From the NCBI GenBank assembly GCA_003991915.1, contig RQTK01000697.1:32081-96080 (forward strand): a stretch of DNA of 64,000 nt, written 5' to 3'. Within the stretch, counting starts at the first letter, position 1, and every line of letters starts with the position of its first letter. The notes beneath the pieces are model-generated. The model did not search any database. It was not told where the DNA came from and saw nothing but the letters and a program-made list of their open reading frames with translations. Made by a program: the position numbers and the translations under genes. Below are positions 1-10,969 of this stretch, in pieces. Source of the DNA: Elysia chlorotica. Its lineage: Eukaryota; Mollusca; Gastropoda; Plakobranchidae.

Positions 1-84
<84 letters not shown>
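1..84. repeat. (AGT)28 microsatellite at window edge
   Basis: A pure AGT/ACT trinucleotide array runs from the first base to about base 84 and is cut by the window start, so its true length is unknown. It ends abruptly in unique A-rich DNA. Confidence 0.97.
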
Positions 85-85
<1 letters not shown>

Positions 86-780
86 ATAAAAAGAAAATGC
101 TGGTTTTGTCTAGAAGCTGAAGCTTTAAAATTGCGAAGCTGTAAGGTTCCAGTATCAAATGCCTTTGGTATGGTTAATGAGCTTTGTTTAAGAACAAAGA
201 CCAAACAAAGAAAAACATTCTTTGCACTTTACTTAACGTTTTTTTCAGAACTAACCTTAGTCTTTTCTGCTTAATTTTCGTACATCCTGTTATTCTCAAT
301 ATCGGGCTTGAAATAGAGCGGCACGAGAAGTTAAGCAGTAATCATTACAACATTTCATTCTATAACATAAAAATTATCCGTAATGTCAATTTTCTACTCG
401 AACATTCATTGTAAATGCATAATGGTGTGCCAGCGGCCGCCAGGTTAACATGTTAACACGAAATGAATTTGTTTATGCCGATTATGATTATGAACTTGTC
501 AAGAGGCAGATGGTTTCAAAGTCATGTAACTGCGCGTTTTGTTAGTCTGTTGGTTCTTCCTTTTTTAATGTTCGACGTCATCAACATGGTAATCTGGTGG
601 ATGCGTGTTCAGATTCTTTTTTATTCTGTGTTTGAAATCGTAATCCGATTTTCTGTCACCTCATAGGATCTCCAAGGAGAAACTAAGGGACGTTAAACTC
701 AGAGAAAGATATTAAATAGAGAGAGAGAGTGATTGCGAGAGAAAGTGCGAGAGAGAAACAATTAAAAGAGGACATGTGAA
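85..780. other. unique AT-rich DNA, no gene seen
   Basis: Two short open frames (184-414 and 463-666, plus strand) have no recognisable domain, no sensible start context and no splice-flanked structure. From about 700 the sequence turns purine-rich ahead of the AG array. I see nothing else. Confidence 0.6.
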
Positions 781-794
781 ATTAACTGGAGACA

Positions 795-822
795 GTTACT
801 GCTCGCCATTCATAATACACAC

Positions 823-878
<56 letters not shown>

Positions 879-988
879 CGGGGAAAGAAAGAAGAAGTGT
901 GAGATAGAGGGAGAGAGAATGAGAGAGGGCGCTCTTTTTTCTAAAAAAAATATGTGAACAATGCTGATAACCGTTATTGCTCGCCATT
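795..988. repeat. (AG)n array bracketed by a 16-bp direct repeat
   Basis: A pure (AG)n run spans about 823-874 with an imperfect purine tail to about 930. It is flanked by GTTACTGCTCGCCATT at 795-810 and the 15/16-matching GTTATTGCTCGCCATT at 973-988. This looks like a small local duplication that has the microsatellite between its copies. Serine/leucine open frames on the minus strand here are only CT translation. Confidence 0.85.
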
Positions 989-1335
989 TTTTTCTGTTCA
1001 CAACTCTCTCATGTTGATGATATACCTAACACTTTTGCCATGTTTCAATATTTTGTTCTTCTTGTACCACGGCTGGCGTTTTTGAAATACTTATTCATCA
1101 ATAATTTTTAAGCAGTCATGTATTTTGGTGTAACTATTAAAATGCGCTTTTTGTTTAGCTGTAGTCTTAAAGTAATTCTTAAGAGTATAGATTTTCTTCT
1201 ATTGATTTCTGTGTTTCGTTTTTTTTAGTTTCTTAACAAACGGCATATTTATATGTACGTCCCCATCTGAAAGTATCTTAATCTCCTTTTTGTGCCAGTC
1301 ATGGTAGTTGTTTTGTAACTGCAAAGGGGAGTTGA

Positions 1336-1412
1336 TCATGGCTTGGGATTCGAACCTGCGGCTTTCATAATAACAATCAGTTTGCTCTAGGCCTACCACG
1401 AGACGAACTCTC
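1336..1412 (-). mobile_element. tRNA-like SINE head fragment
   Basis: On the minus strand a pol III-type internal promoter is visible: an A-box-like CGTCTCGTGGTAGGCC followed about 45 bp later by a strong B box, GCAGGTTCGAATCCC (plus 1344-1359). The cloverleaf is not intact, so this is a tRNA-derived SINE head rather than a tRNA gene. I cannot see a clear body attached to it. Confidence 0.55.
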
Positions 1413-2985
1413 GCTGAAATGCTGTCTTCAGTTGGCTCGGCTATGAAACAGCTCTTACAAATCATGTCACCTTTTTGGGATGATCTGATTCAGATTGTTT
1501 GTAGAAATTATTTTAAAATAGAGCTCTTTTTGTCTATATATGATTTGTTTTGAGTATCGGGATACTTGCAGTGATTTATAATACGTGCTTTAATAAGTGA
1601 TTAGTGGACAAGTAAAGTATCAATAAATAATTTTAGTTGATACATAAACGATAACAGAATTTTCTCAAATATGGTTTAGTCTCAGACAAGCAGTTACTAA
1701 GCCATCGAAACCTTTTTTTAATTTAAAAAACAAAACAAAGAGGGTACTTATTTGTAAAGTTTTATTAAATATTGGGCATGTATAACTTTCTGAAAAAAAT
1801 ATTTCATACACTGCAAATACAATCACTAAGTTCCACCTATGTTTGTAATAATAATAATAATAATAATACTACTGTATTGTACATCTTTGTAAAAGGTTTT
1901 TTAAAATCAAAATACATGGATGGTTGTGGACGAGAATAAATCAAGGTGTGACAAACTGTGAACATGTGTCAATATATTAGTGAACAGGGACAGCTAGAGG
2001 TGAGTTTAAGAAGACACATATAAATTAATGATGGACAGGGTTATAAATAAACATACATAGCCATAGTCGTCGCGATACAGATACTTTTATTTTTTCCAAC
2101 GCACCTCTTACTTTTGGGGTGTTTTTACTTTTTCACTTTAAAACTTTCTAGTATTTTACAATATATTTCGTTTTTGTTGGATGCTTGTGTGAGTGCGTGT
2201 GTGACAAAATTGAAGATTTTTTAGAATAATTAAGCTTATGCGTGGTTTAAATGTATTGTTTTATAATGATATTACTTATGGAATAAAATATTTTTCTCAC
2301 ACTCCAGGAACTCATGGAATCCTTTTAAAACAGCATACTGTAACTCTTTATTAAATTGGCAACCCATAGTTATGCTAAAATTTACCTGATTTTCTCATGA
2401 ATAATTCGAGTCTTGTGTCACGATAAGAAAGGTGGAGAAAAATGGAGAAATTTTAATGCCCACTATTATAACGATTGTCACAGTGGTAAATTCTCGCTAT
2501 TGGTTGTGAAATTTCTTAGGTGATTATGTTTGAGTGGTAGACGCGATGAGAGAGTTCAAATCACTTTGTGAAGAGCACTCCTCCAATGAGATTTCGTATA
2601 AAACGTGGGCGACCCTCAGACATTACTGTTCGATGGTACTCACAATACAAACCCACTCAATCTAATTCCTGCGACTACAGAGACAAAAAGTTAGGAGTTT
2701 CCCATTTTATACAGAGAAAGAAAAGTAATAATGTGCTGCCATCGCTTACTGTGTAACATGAACAGGTATCTAGCACTTTTATCTCAGCTCACATCTTTCT
2801 TAATATAATTATCATAATTTTTAAGCTTTTATCATAGTAATTTATATTGTATCTGCTTTATCTTTGTGTATCTCTTAATTAGATGTCTTTCTCCTAAACA
2901 CCCGTATTTTACACACATCATGTTAGCTTTTATTCCTCCCCTCAAACTTAATTTTGTCAACAATCTAAGTATCCATTTTCAACCG
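1413..2985. other. unique AT-rich DNA, no gene seen
   Basis: This holds a short (AAT)n at about 1847-1867 and a very weak A-box-like stretch near 2528-2550 (GAGTGGTAGACGCG) without a convincing B box. The open frame at 2568-2756 lacks recognisable domains. From about 2860 the plus strand becomes pyrimidine-rich. Confidence 0.55.
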
Positions 2986-3495
2986 CTCTTGCATCTTCTC
3001 TTCTTCTTTTCACTTTTTCCTACCCACAATCGTGCGTTTACTATCGAAATCTGTCTCTGCAAGTTTCTATCTATGTCCCTCTATGCCTAATCCTATATCT
3101 TTCTTCTTCGTTTATTCCTTATCCCCTATTATACCTCAAGCTCAATCTCTGCCCCGTGCTCTTGGTCATTTCCATTATCTTTATCTTTATCTTGGACTGA
3201 CCCTTTCACTCACCCTTATCTCCCGATCTCAGCACTGTTTCTTGTCCTATGCATTTCCTCTCAACCTTTCTCACATTATTCTTATCTCTTCATCTCTCTG
3301 TCGTTCCTTTCTCCATCCAGTCACTTTCCTTTCCCTCAACGTTCTCTCTTATTTACTGCTTTCTTTTTCTTTCTACTTTTTCTTTCTTATCTATCTGTCT
3401 CACTCTCCTTCTCTCTTTATTTCTTCTTTTCCATCTCTCTCACTCTCTCTCTGTCTCTTTCTCCCCCTTCACAGCCTCTTTCTCTGTATTTGTAG
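2985..3495. repeat. degenerate pyrimidine-rich tract
   Basis: About 500 bp is strongly C+T biased on the plus strand, with interrupted CT, CTTT and TCTCC runs. It makes long Leu/Ser/Phe open frames in two frames (3032-3511, 3249-3530) that are composition artefacts. It may be an eroded microsatellite. It lies just outside the detectable end of the palindrome's left arm. Confidence 0.7.
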
Positions 3496-3966
3496 GAATC
3501 GTACTATATAGTATAGAGGAAAAGAAATAGAGGAAGAGAAAAAATACCACAAACAAAATAGAAACAGAAAGGAGGCTATAGAAAATATGAGATATAAATT
3601 AAAACAGATTAAGACTAAGGGGTATATGCCTAAGAGTGAGAATTTAAAAGCTGCACACATTACGAAAATGGTTCTTCTAAAATATTAAATTCAGAAAAAA
3701 GTAATGCGTTCAAAATAGAATCCATGTATGTAAAAAAAACGTGTATAAATTGCAGTATGTAAAAAGTTAGTAAAACGTCTTATGCTGATTTAAAAGAAAA
3801 CTAAAATAAAGGAAAACGGGACCTTTACTGTCTTTAGGCTGCACTCTTAACCCAGTAGGTATAAATAAAATCAGGCAAAGATAAACCTAGTGTAGAAATG
3901 GTTATAAACAATAAGAAATGCTTGAAAGTGGTTAGAAACATTGAATTATTATTGAAAAAGGAAGAG

Positions 3967-3967
<1 letters not shown>

Positions 3968-4013
<46 letters not shown>

Positions 4014-4140
4014 GAGAAAAAGAGAGCGAGCGCGAGAGAAAGAGATAGTGGAAAGAGAGAGATAGAGGGAGAGGAAGATATTTGATAGGTCTAGGAAGAA
4101 AGATAAATAGATAAAAATTGAGTGAGAAAGAAAAACACAG

Positions 4141-4190
<50 letters not shown>
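3968..4190. repeat. two (AG)n arrays in the left arm
   Basis: Pure AG runs at 3968-4009 and about 4144-4190 are separated by imperfect purine-rich sequence. The right arm has the complementary (CT)n at 14814-14844 in the matching place, so an AG/CT array existed before the arms separated and has changed length since. Confidence 0.9.
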
Positions 4191-4193
<3 letters not shown>

Positions 4194-4390
4194 GAAGGAG
4201 AATTGGAATCGATATAGAGTATGGGAAAGAGAGAAATAAATATATTTCAAAATATGAAAAAATTACACCAGAAAATAAGGCCCGAATGACATAAATAAAA
4301 TCACCTGACTTTGGGGAACCTTAGATTGTGTCAAAGAAGTAGAAAATATCAAACTGATTAAAGGTTGTGACAGATGACAGATCAAACAGA

Positions 4391-4556
4391 ATGAAACAAG
4401 AAGGGCTAGATCTAAAGAGCATCCGCGAAAATGTTTTGAGATTTTGTCGTCAAGCAAGAATACAGCTAACTAGCATGTTTTATTTCCCTTGCTCCATCAA
4501 AGATTTTGGAAGGTCAGATATCCTAATGACTCCTGTCCACAAACCGTAATTCATAA
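4391..4556. other. hyperconserved island 1, left-arm copy
   Basis: Compared with the reverse complement of 14449-14614, I count only three substitutions in about 165 bp, while the sequence on either side is about 80-85% alike. In the plus frame here (MKQEGLDLKS... to ...TPVHKP, stop just after) the three changes give one amino-acid difference (R to C) and two synonymous changes. A frame is also open on the opposite strand. I do not recognise the peptide. It could be a conserved exon, a noncoding RNA or regulatory element, or a gene-conversion patch. Three changes are too few to tell coding selection from chance. Confidence 0.6.
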
Positions 4557-4679
4557 CTCTTTGAGCAGGATTCTCTTTGATTAAAGAAATTTGTCTGTTT
4601 GATAAAGGACAAAAAGTCTCTTTATGAAGCTCGCTTTCATGTTTTCTCCACCGTGGGACATCTTTCAAAATCATGTGTC

Positions 4680-6102
4680 TTGTCCCTTTAATGGCATTAC
4701 ATACCTAGGGCTCACTCGTCTCAAAAAAAGGTGACTTTCTTAAGAAAGTTTCAAAGAAAAACAAAAAAGCAAATCTTAAAGTATACGAGCATAATTATTA
4801 GTGTATGCTTAAAGATACGATATTCTCTAACCTATTTCCAAGTGTCCACTAAAAGATATGATGGGGAGAGCACACCTATCTTTTTCGTGGACTCTAAAAG
4901 GGATTCCAAAGGGGATCCTTAACGATGTACGATCTCAGAACCTCGCATACTCTCCACTTTTATAATAATTATGTATCAAAGGAATAACATTGTGCTCCCA
5001 ATCTGCTTTTGTCGACAGTTAGAGGCTCATTTTTATTTCTTTCCTAACCATGTAGAAAAAATGTAAAGGCTCAAAGTTTATAGTTATGTATTGTTTAACT
5101 ATTATTTTGTTCTAACCGTATGATTGTTCTAATGAGAAAATGTCATTACATAAGCTTTGAACTTATAAAATGTTTTTTGTTTAGTGTAATTAATAAATTT
5201 GACATTGCATACTTTCCGAAATCATTGGCGATATTTTATTGGATGTTTAATTACTAACTTTTCACACTATTTTTTTAGAAATAATTGATATGCACTCAAT
5301 GCAAGTTAGAAACTTCTGACCTTTGTGATTTCACGATAATTTCACGACTATTATTTTTTTAACGGCTCAACTTATCCTAATTGATGAATATATAATCTAA
5401 AGCGCAACTTAAATATTGGATCTGTCCCTAACCAAAACAAAAAAAAACTAGAAAAAAACACCCAAATACCATTGTTAAAAGAATAGCATCGGGTATTACA
5501 TCACTTTGGCATTTGATCAGAAAAATAGGAGCAATTCCTTTTAAAACACATTAACCATGGTACATCTCTTCATAATATATATTATAAATTATTGTTTTCA
5601 GCCTACAGATTATTAACCTCAGTTAAAAGACTTTCGTATGTAATTATATTATATAAAACAACCCGAAAAAAATGTAAAAAAAAATGAATTAAACCTAGTC
5701 CACACAATTTAACAGTGGTGAAAAAATAACAATGATAACGATTCTTTGAACAAAAGTAATTGCATTAATATCCAATGCATGTCAGTAACTTTTATCGGGA
5801 CCAGATGCAGAATAACTCAGAATAGGATTCCTTTAGAGTGAAACATCCCGCACACTTTCGATGCTTTAAAAAGAAATAACTGCAATGAAATACTAATTTC
5901 TACCAGTAGATGAAAGATGATTTCTTTGCATGCGACGCCTCTGGTAATCTCAAAGTAATGCAATGGCTGTAAAGCAAATGCGAGTTTATGGATTTACCTG
6001 ATATTGTTCAAATTGCTGATTAGTAAATGATTCGGTATTAGTTTTGAACGTCTAAGTACTTGGTAATAGAAAACATAGCAATAATACATTTATATTCTAA
6101 TG
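4680..6102. other. gene-free arm sequence
   Basis: AT-rich palindrome-arm DNA with no open frame of note, no SINE and no microsatellite of size. It aligns to the right arm through most of its length, including GATCC-containing segments near 4910 that match 14088-14120. Confidence 0.6.
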
Positions 6103-6116
6103 CTATGATATAGACA

Positions 6117-6346
6117 TATGATACAGAGAAGCAGGCCAACAACTATAGAGGCTCTAACAGACGGAGCTAGACCTAGGGACCAAATAATGATGCTAGCGAC
6201 TGAGGGAATAAGGTGAAAATAGGTTAGAAGGGACAGCCACAAAATTTCGATCCCCGTCCATGTCATTAGTCTAAAAATGTGTCTTTGTCTACTTGTCTTA
6301 ACTGTTGGTCTCAGCTAGACCTAGGTTTGTGGCTGTCCCTTCTAAC
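6117..6346 (+). mobile_element. rearranged SINE with 14-bp target site duplication
   Basis: A 230-bp insertion is flanked by CTATGATATAGACA at 6103-6116 and again at 6347-6360. The right arm keeps the empty site (near 12,072-12,085), so the element arrived after the arms formed. Its 3' half (B-box-like TTCGATCCCCGTCC at 6246-6259, then TCAGCTAGACCTAGGT and a CCTTCTAACCT end) matches the SINE at 60,925-61,090. Its 5' half is not a normal tRNA head. It carries an inverted copy of the 3' end, giving a perfect inverted repeat of about 23 bp (6224-6246 with 6329-6351). This suggests a 5' inversion during insertion, as seen with twin priming in LINE-mobilised elements. Confidence 0.8.
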
Positions 6347-6424
6347 CTATGATATAGACAGAAATTCAGAAACACTATCGCGTTACTGTCAATCCAATAG
6401 TGTTTTTGCATCACAACATGTTAG

Positions 6425-6650
6425 GAACGAGCTAGATCAAGTGGTAGAGCGTTAGACCTCTCATCCAGAGGTATCCTACCTTCCTGTAGACTTCGATCAC
6501 CACTGGTTAGTTCGGTGCCGGATAATGTGATCGAAGTTTTCATTTATTATACTTCCCGTATTGTCCTTGTGTGGTAGCACGTAACATTATCAGAGGTTGG
6601 TCTTGTTACCTGTCACCATTCAGAATTTTTCTTAGGAGTATAGTAAACGT
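6425..6650 (+). mobile_element. old tRNA-derived SINE, left-arm copy
   Basis: The A box is visible in CTAGATCAAGTGGTAGAGCG at 6430-6449, followed by a weakened B box and a body with GGTTAGTTCGGTGCC and GTGTGGTAGCACGTAA. These match the window's common SINE body (GGTTGGGTCGGTGTC and GTGTGGCAGCACATAA). The same body lies in the right arm on the opposite strand (about 11,740-12,020), so this insertion predates the inverted duplication. Confidence 0.65.
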
Positions 6651-6831
6651 TAAATCTAGGATGAAGATGTTTTTTAATCTTAACATTTTTTGAATTCTTT
6701 AGAATTCTTACTTGAAAACTCGAGTGATATTGATCAGAACACGAACTCTTTAAAACCATTGCAAACCCAATTATTATAAAACAACGATGAGAATAAAGGT
6801 CACATCTAAAGAAGGATCCACCCAGGATCGA

Positions 6832-6875
6832 GCTGGCGTTTAAATTGGTTGGGATTGGGAATTTTCGAATTTATG
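6832..6875 (-). repeat. left-arm copy of a microsatellite-linked module
   Basis: The stretch GCTGGCGTTTAAATTGG and the following GGGATTGGGAATTT are the reverse complement of a module seen three times in the right arm (9748-9828, 10238-10310, 10437-10515). There, as here, it adjoins long AG/CT arrays. Confidence 0.6.
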
Positions 6876-6884
6876 GCACGTTAA

Positions 6885-7445
<561 letters not shown>

Positions 7446-7740
7446 AATAGGTTGTGAACGAGTGGAAATAATTATATTAACGTTACATAGACCTACTCTT
7501 GTCTATAACGACAGAGAGACTGGAGTCCACATAGAGTATCATACGCGGCCCGCACACACACAAACACACAGACACAATGACATCCTTTAAAAATAATCTT
7601 ATTTTAACAAACGCTACAACTAAAAAACATTGCACCATATAAAACTAAGAAATATTTATAAAGCGCTTTATACATGGTTTTCTCAGACCTTGAGGCTAGA
7701 ACCAGATCTAAAACTAGCTCTAAATGTTGTGTCTACAGCA

Positions 7741-7836
7741 TCTCATGCCACCCACTTGAAGACTCCTGCATCCCCAGAGGTGCTTCTATCAAGGTACGCT
7801 GCACAAAGAGACCTTAATGAGCGGATATGCTGGGAC
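7741..7836. other. hyperconserved island 2, left-arm copy
   Basis: About 96 bp match the reverse complement of about 9885-9980 with two substitutions. Here the plus frame reads ...SHATHLKTPASPEVLLSRYA and on through AQRDLNERICWD. Both copies keep this frame open within frames of about 70-75 codons (7630-7857 here, 9879-10094 minus in the right arm). Flanking residues differ more. I do not recognise the peptide, so it may be a conserved exon fragment of an older repeat, a noncoding conserved element or a conversion patch. Confidence 0.55.
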
Positions 7837-7910
7837 ATGAGTTTGAGCAGTTCCTAGCGCCTCGCCGCATTTTACAACCAGGCGATTATTGAGACAGCCG
7901 GGAGTGTTGG

Positions 7911-8597
7911 GGACCAGATCTTTATATTTATGCTTTGCAACTCAATGCATAACTTAGCGGCCTCAAATTAGCTGATCAAGGTTTTGGGAGCGAAAAAATT
8001 GTTTGAAACTGGGAAAAATCCATAGTCGTTTGACGGATTATAAAGATCTTGCTGCCACAAGACGAAGCTGGATATCAGTTCCTCTTTTGACGTAAACACG
8101 CACACACTCATGCAGTTGGCCGACACAATGTGACTTTTACGTTAGCGTACCCACCCTGAAATAATGTGAAAACTATTATTACCACAGGATATTCATGTGG
8201 CTATTATAATGTGTGGAATATAACTGCCTTGAGTTTCTGAGTCATTTCTGTAGTTTTGCTGTGTTTGGGTGCGCTTCCTTTTTATCTAAATTGCGACCAG
8301 ATTTCAATTATAAAACCATACAATACAAATATAAAAGAGGATGGAAACAAAATAACCAGAAAAACCATTGGCGGTTACGTAATCGCATGCTCTCGGTTTC
8401 ATTTCTTCCTTTTGCTCTATTGGTGTCTCTCAGATAATGAGCTACTCAGTGGCTTTAGACGTTCTTCATTTATTTAGCAGAGCTCTAGAATACACCCAGA
8501 CAAGGGACCATTAGGCTGAGTAAACCTGTGTAATGAGTCGCTCTGGAGCACACGGTATGGTAAATTTGTTTCTCCTTTACATTTAGTTTTCAAATCA
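7911..8597. other. palindrome spacer, first part
   Basis: Homology between the arms stops at about 7910, after GGGAGTGTTGG. This segment is unique, moderately AT-rich DNA with two short overlapping open frames (8213-8477) that show no domain. I see no regulatory or RNA feature. Confidence 0.55.
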
Positions 8598-8757
8598 ATG
8601 AAAGATTCAATCACATATAAAAAAATAAGAAAGTAAAAAATACAAATATTAAAATTTTTAGTGGGGTGCGCTGGTGATGAAAGATTCAATCACATGTAAA
8701 AAAAATAAGAAGGTAAAAAAAAACAAATATTAAATTTTGTTGTGGGGTGCGCTGGTG
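8598..8757. repeat. ~80-bp tandem duplication in the spacer
   Basis: Unit 1 (8598-8676) and unit 2 (8677-8757) both start ATGAAAGATTCAATCAC and both end GTGGGGTGCGCTGGTG. They differ by a few substitutions and A-run lengths. The 3' end of each unit is the first 16 bp of the following SINE head, so the duplication took in the SINE's left edge. Confidence 0.9.
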
Positions 8758-8960
8758 CAAGTGGTAAAGCGCTGCACTCGAAACGAGAGGTCTCCGGTTA
8801 GAACCCACTATACGCATATCGGGCAAATTTGTCGGATTGTATCCCCTAGAGATTCGATCGGTGTCTTTATAATATGATCGCCTTAGACATGTGCTTTGGT
8901 GACAGTGTGGACTGCCTCTGTTTAGCAGCTAGAAAAATTCTCAGATTAAGTCTTAGAACC
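8742..8960 (+). mobile_element. tRNA-derived SINE in palindrome spacer
   Basis: The head runs GGGTGCGCTGGTGCAAG, then TGGTAAAGCGCTGCAC (A box), ending at the B-box-like CCGGTTAGAACCCACTA (8796-8812). A diverged body follows with ATTCGATCGGTGTC and GTGATCGCC-like segments. The head differs from other heads in the window. The 3' boundary is uncertain. Confidence 0.55.
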
Positions 8961-9693
8961 CGTCATTTTTATGATCGTTTTGAAGAATCTGGAATCCGGA
9001 AGTTGCATTTCTTCCACAAAGTATAAAACACCCTTGCTAAATTCTCATTTCATTGAGCTTCCAGTAATTTACATAATCCTTGCTTTTTGTTATTATAAAT
9101 CCCTAAAAAATCTGAATTCGACAGGTCTTTGAAGAATGTGTCTTTATTCCTCGAACAAAGTGGACGAAGGGCACAAGTATGAACTATCGTATAGCTTGAA
9201 AATATAAAAATCAAAAGCACATTTAATGTATAGCTGCAAAGTATTTTAAGATCTTAATGGGTGGTTGTATATGGTGTTCAAGATTAAAAGAGAACAATGC
9301 GACACAATACAATATGACAGAATACAACTTCAGCGCATCAGGATTTTATAACGTGGCATTTTTTCCCTAAAGTCTCATTTTCATTGTGGTAAGGCATCAG
9401 CTGCCTCAGTGGTTAGAGCACTGTATAGAGAGGCTAAGGTCCTGGACCTATTTCTTATCCAGGTGTTTAATATTCTGCTTAAAGAATATTTATTCGTAAA
9501 AGGATCCTAAGAACCCTATAAGGTGCAAAATCAATCGAACATTTCTATACTTCACTTGGAATAATAATATATCTAATTAATTTTGTTTACAAAATTTTCA
9601 GAGGCGTTAAAATCCACCGTTCTATGTAACGTTTCTATTTTTTGACTGTTTTTATACATTTCGTTCACTCCTGTTTCTCTTTCCATCTCTCTG

Positions 9694-9699
<6 letters not shown>
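8961..9699. other. palindrome spacer, second part
   Basis: Mostly unique sequence. A partial tRNA-like segment with an A box (GCCTCAGTGGTTAGAGC) lies at about 9402-9418, without a good B box, and is probably another SINE-head remnant. No gene is seen. Confidence 0.5.

Positions 9700-9737
<38 letters not shown>
9700..9737. repeat. (CT)n microsatellite
   Basis: A pure CT run within a longer pyrimidine stretch (9670-9748), just outside the inner edge of the right palindrome arm. It precedes the first copy of the ATCCCAA...GCCAG module. Confidence 0.95.
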
Positions 9738-9743
<6 letters not shown>

Positions 9744-9747
9744 TACC

Positions 9748-10153
9748 CCTAAATCTCCCAAAATCCAAATATCAATCAGAGTTAACGCCAGTATTTCATA
9801 AAACTGTATTTTTTCCAACACTCCCGGCTGTCTCAATAATCGCCTGGTTGTAAAAAGCGGCGAGGCGCTATGAACCGCTCACAGGTCCCAGCATATCCGC
9901 TCATTAAGGTCTCTTTGTGCAGCGTACCTTGATAGAAGCACCTCTGGGGATGCAGGAGTTTTCAAGTGGGTGGCATGGGATGCTGGACAAACAGTCTGTA
10001 GAGCTAGTTCTCCATCTAGTTCTAGCCTCAAGGTCTGAGGCATACATGTAATAACAAGCGCTTTATTAATATTTCTTAGTTTTATATGGTGCAATGTTTT
10101 TTAGTTGTAGCGTTTGTTAAAATAAATAAAACTATGTGAAAGAGTGTTATTGA

Positions 10154-10187
<34 letters not shown>

Positions 10188-10515
10188 CACCCTTTGAGAC
10201 CCTCTCTCTCTCTCTATCTCTCTCTCTGCCACTAGCTCCTAAAATCGAAATCCCAAACATTTTCAACGCCAGGTCCTTTGAACGTTGTATTTTTGCATTA
10301 CTGCCCAGTTGTCATTGTTTATGATTATGTGAAAGAGCATTGTGCATCAGTGTGTGTATGCACCGTCTCTCTGTCTGTCTCGGTCGCACCCTGTTTCACT
10401 CACTATTTCTGTCTTTCTCATTATTCTGACCTTTAAGATTTTTAAATCCCAAATTTCTAAATCCCAACCAATTTAAGCGCCAGTTTCTTTAACCTTTTGT
10501 ATTTTTCCGTAACTA
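9748..10515 (+). repeat. three diverged copies of a microsatellite-linked module
   Basis: Copies at about 9748-9828, 10238-10310 and 10437-10515 share AAATCCCAAA-like sequence, then AACGCCAGT, then TTGTATTTTT. Each follows a CT array, and GT arrays (10157-10183, 10595-10610) lie between copies. A single inverted counterpart is in the left arm at 6832-6875, so the module expanded on this side. Confidence 0.65.
9885..9980. other. hyperconserved island 2, right-arm copy
   Basis: Reverse-complement partner of 7741-7836, with two substitutions in about 96 bp. The open frame is on the minus strand here (9879-10094) and keeps HLKTPASPEVLLSRYAAQRD unchanged. Confidence 0.55.
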
Positions 10516-10594
10516 GGGCATAATTTCAATTTTTCGGTTTGATAATTCCGTATCTTCAAAACAGTTGTATCAGCATTCATTTAGAGTATTTGTG

Positions 10595-10708
10595 TCTGTG
10601 TGTGTGTGTGTGTCTCTCTATCTCTGTGTTATGTGTGTGTATGTGTGCGTGTTTGTGTGTGTATGTGTGTAAGTGTGCGTGCTCTGGAAAAGATCCCTTA
10701 TGATACCA

Positions 10709-10757
<49 letters not shown>

Positions 10758-10795
10758 CTCCTTCTCTCTCTCCCTCTCTCTCTCTTTCCCCCTAA
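10595..10795. repeat. compound (GT)n / (CT)n tract
   Basis: GT-rich sequence (10595-10680) is followed by a pure CT run (about 10715-10754) and imperfect CT to 10790. The open frame through it is repeat translation. Confidence 0.93.
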
Positions 10796-10875
10796 AGAAA
10801 AGACTGCCTATGTTTGTGTGGGTGGGCAAGTGTTCTTTAAAACTACAAGAATGTGATAAAATGTTTCCCAAAAAA

Positions 10876-10969
10876 GGTTAGCAATGGGCGTAATTTTTCA
10901 ATGTCAGAAGAACGTGTGTTTCGGTTAGCAATGGGCGTAATTTTTCAATGTCAGAAGAACGTGTGTTTC
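10876..10969. repeat. perfect 47-bp tandem duplication
   Basis: Two identical 47-bp units (10876-10922 and 10923-10969) begin GGTTAGCAATGGGCG and end GTGTGTTTC. I see no mismatch, so the duplication is recent or maintained. It lies in DNA found only in the right arm. Confidence 0.97.
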
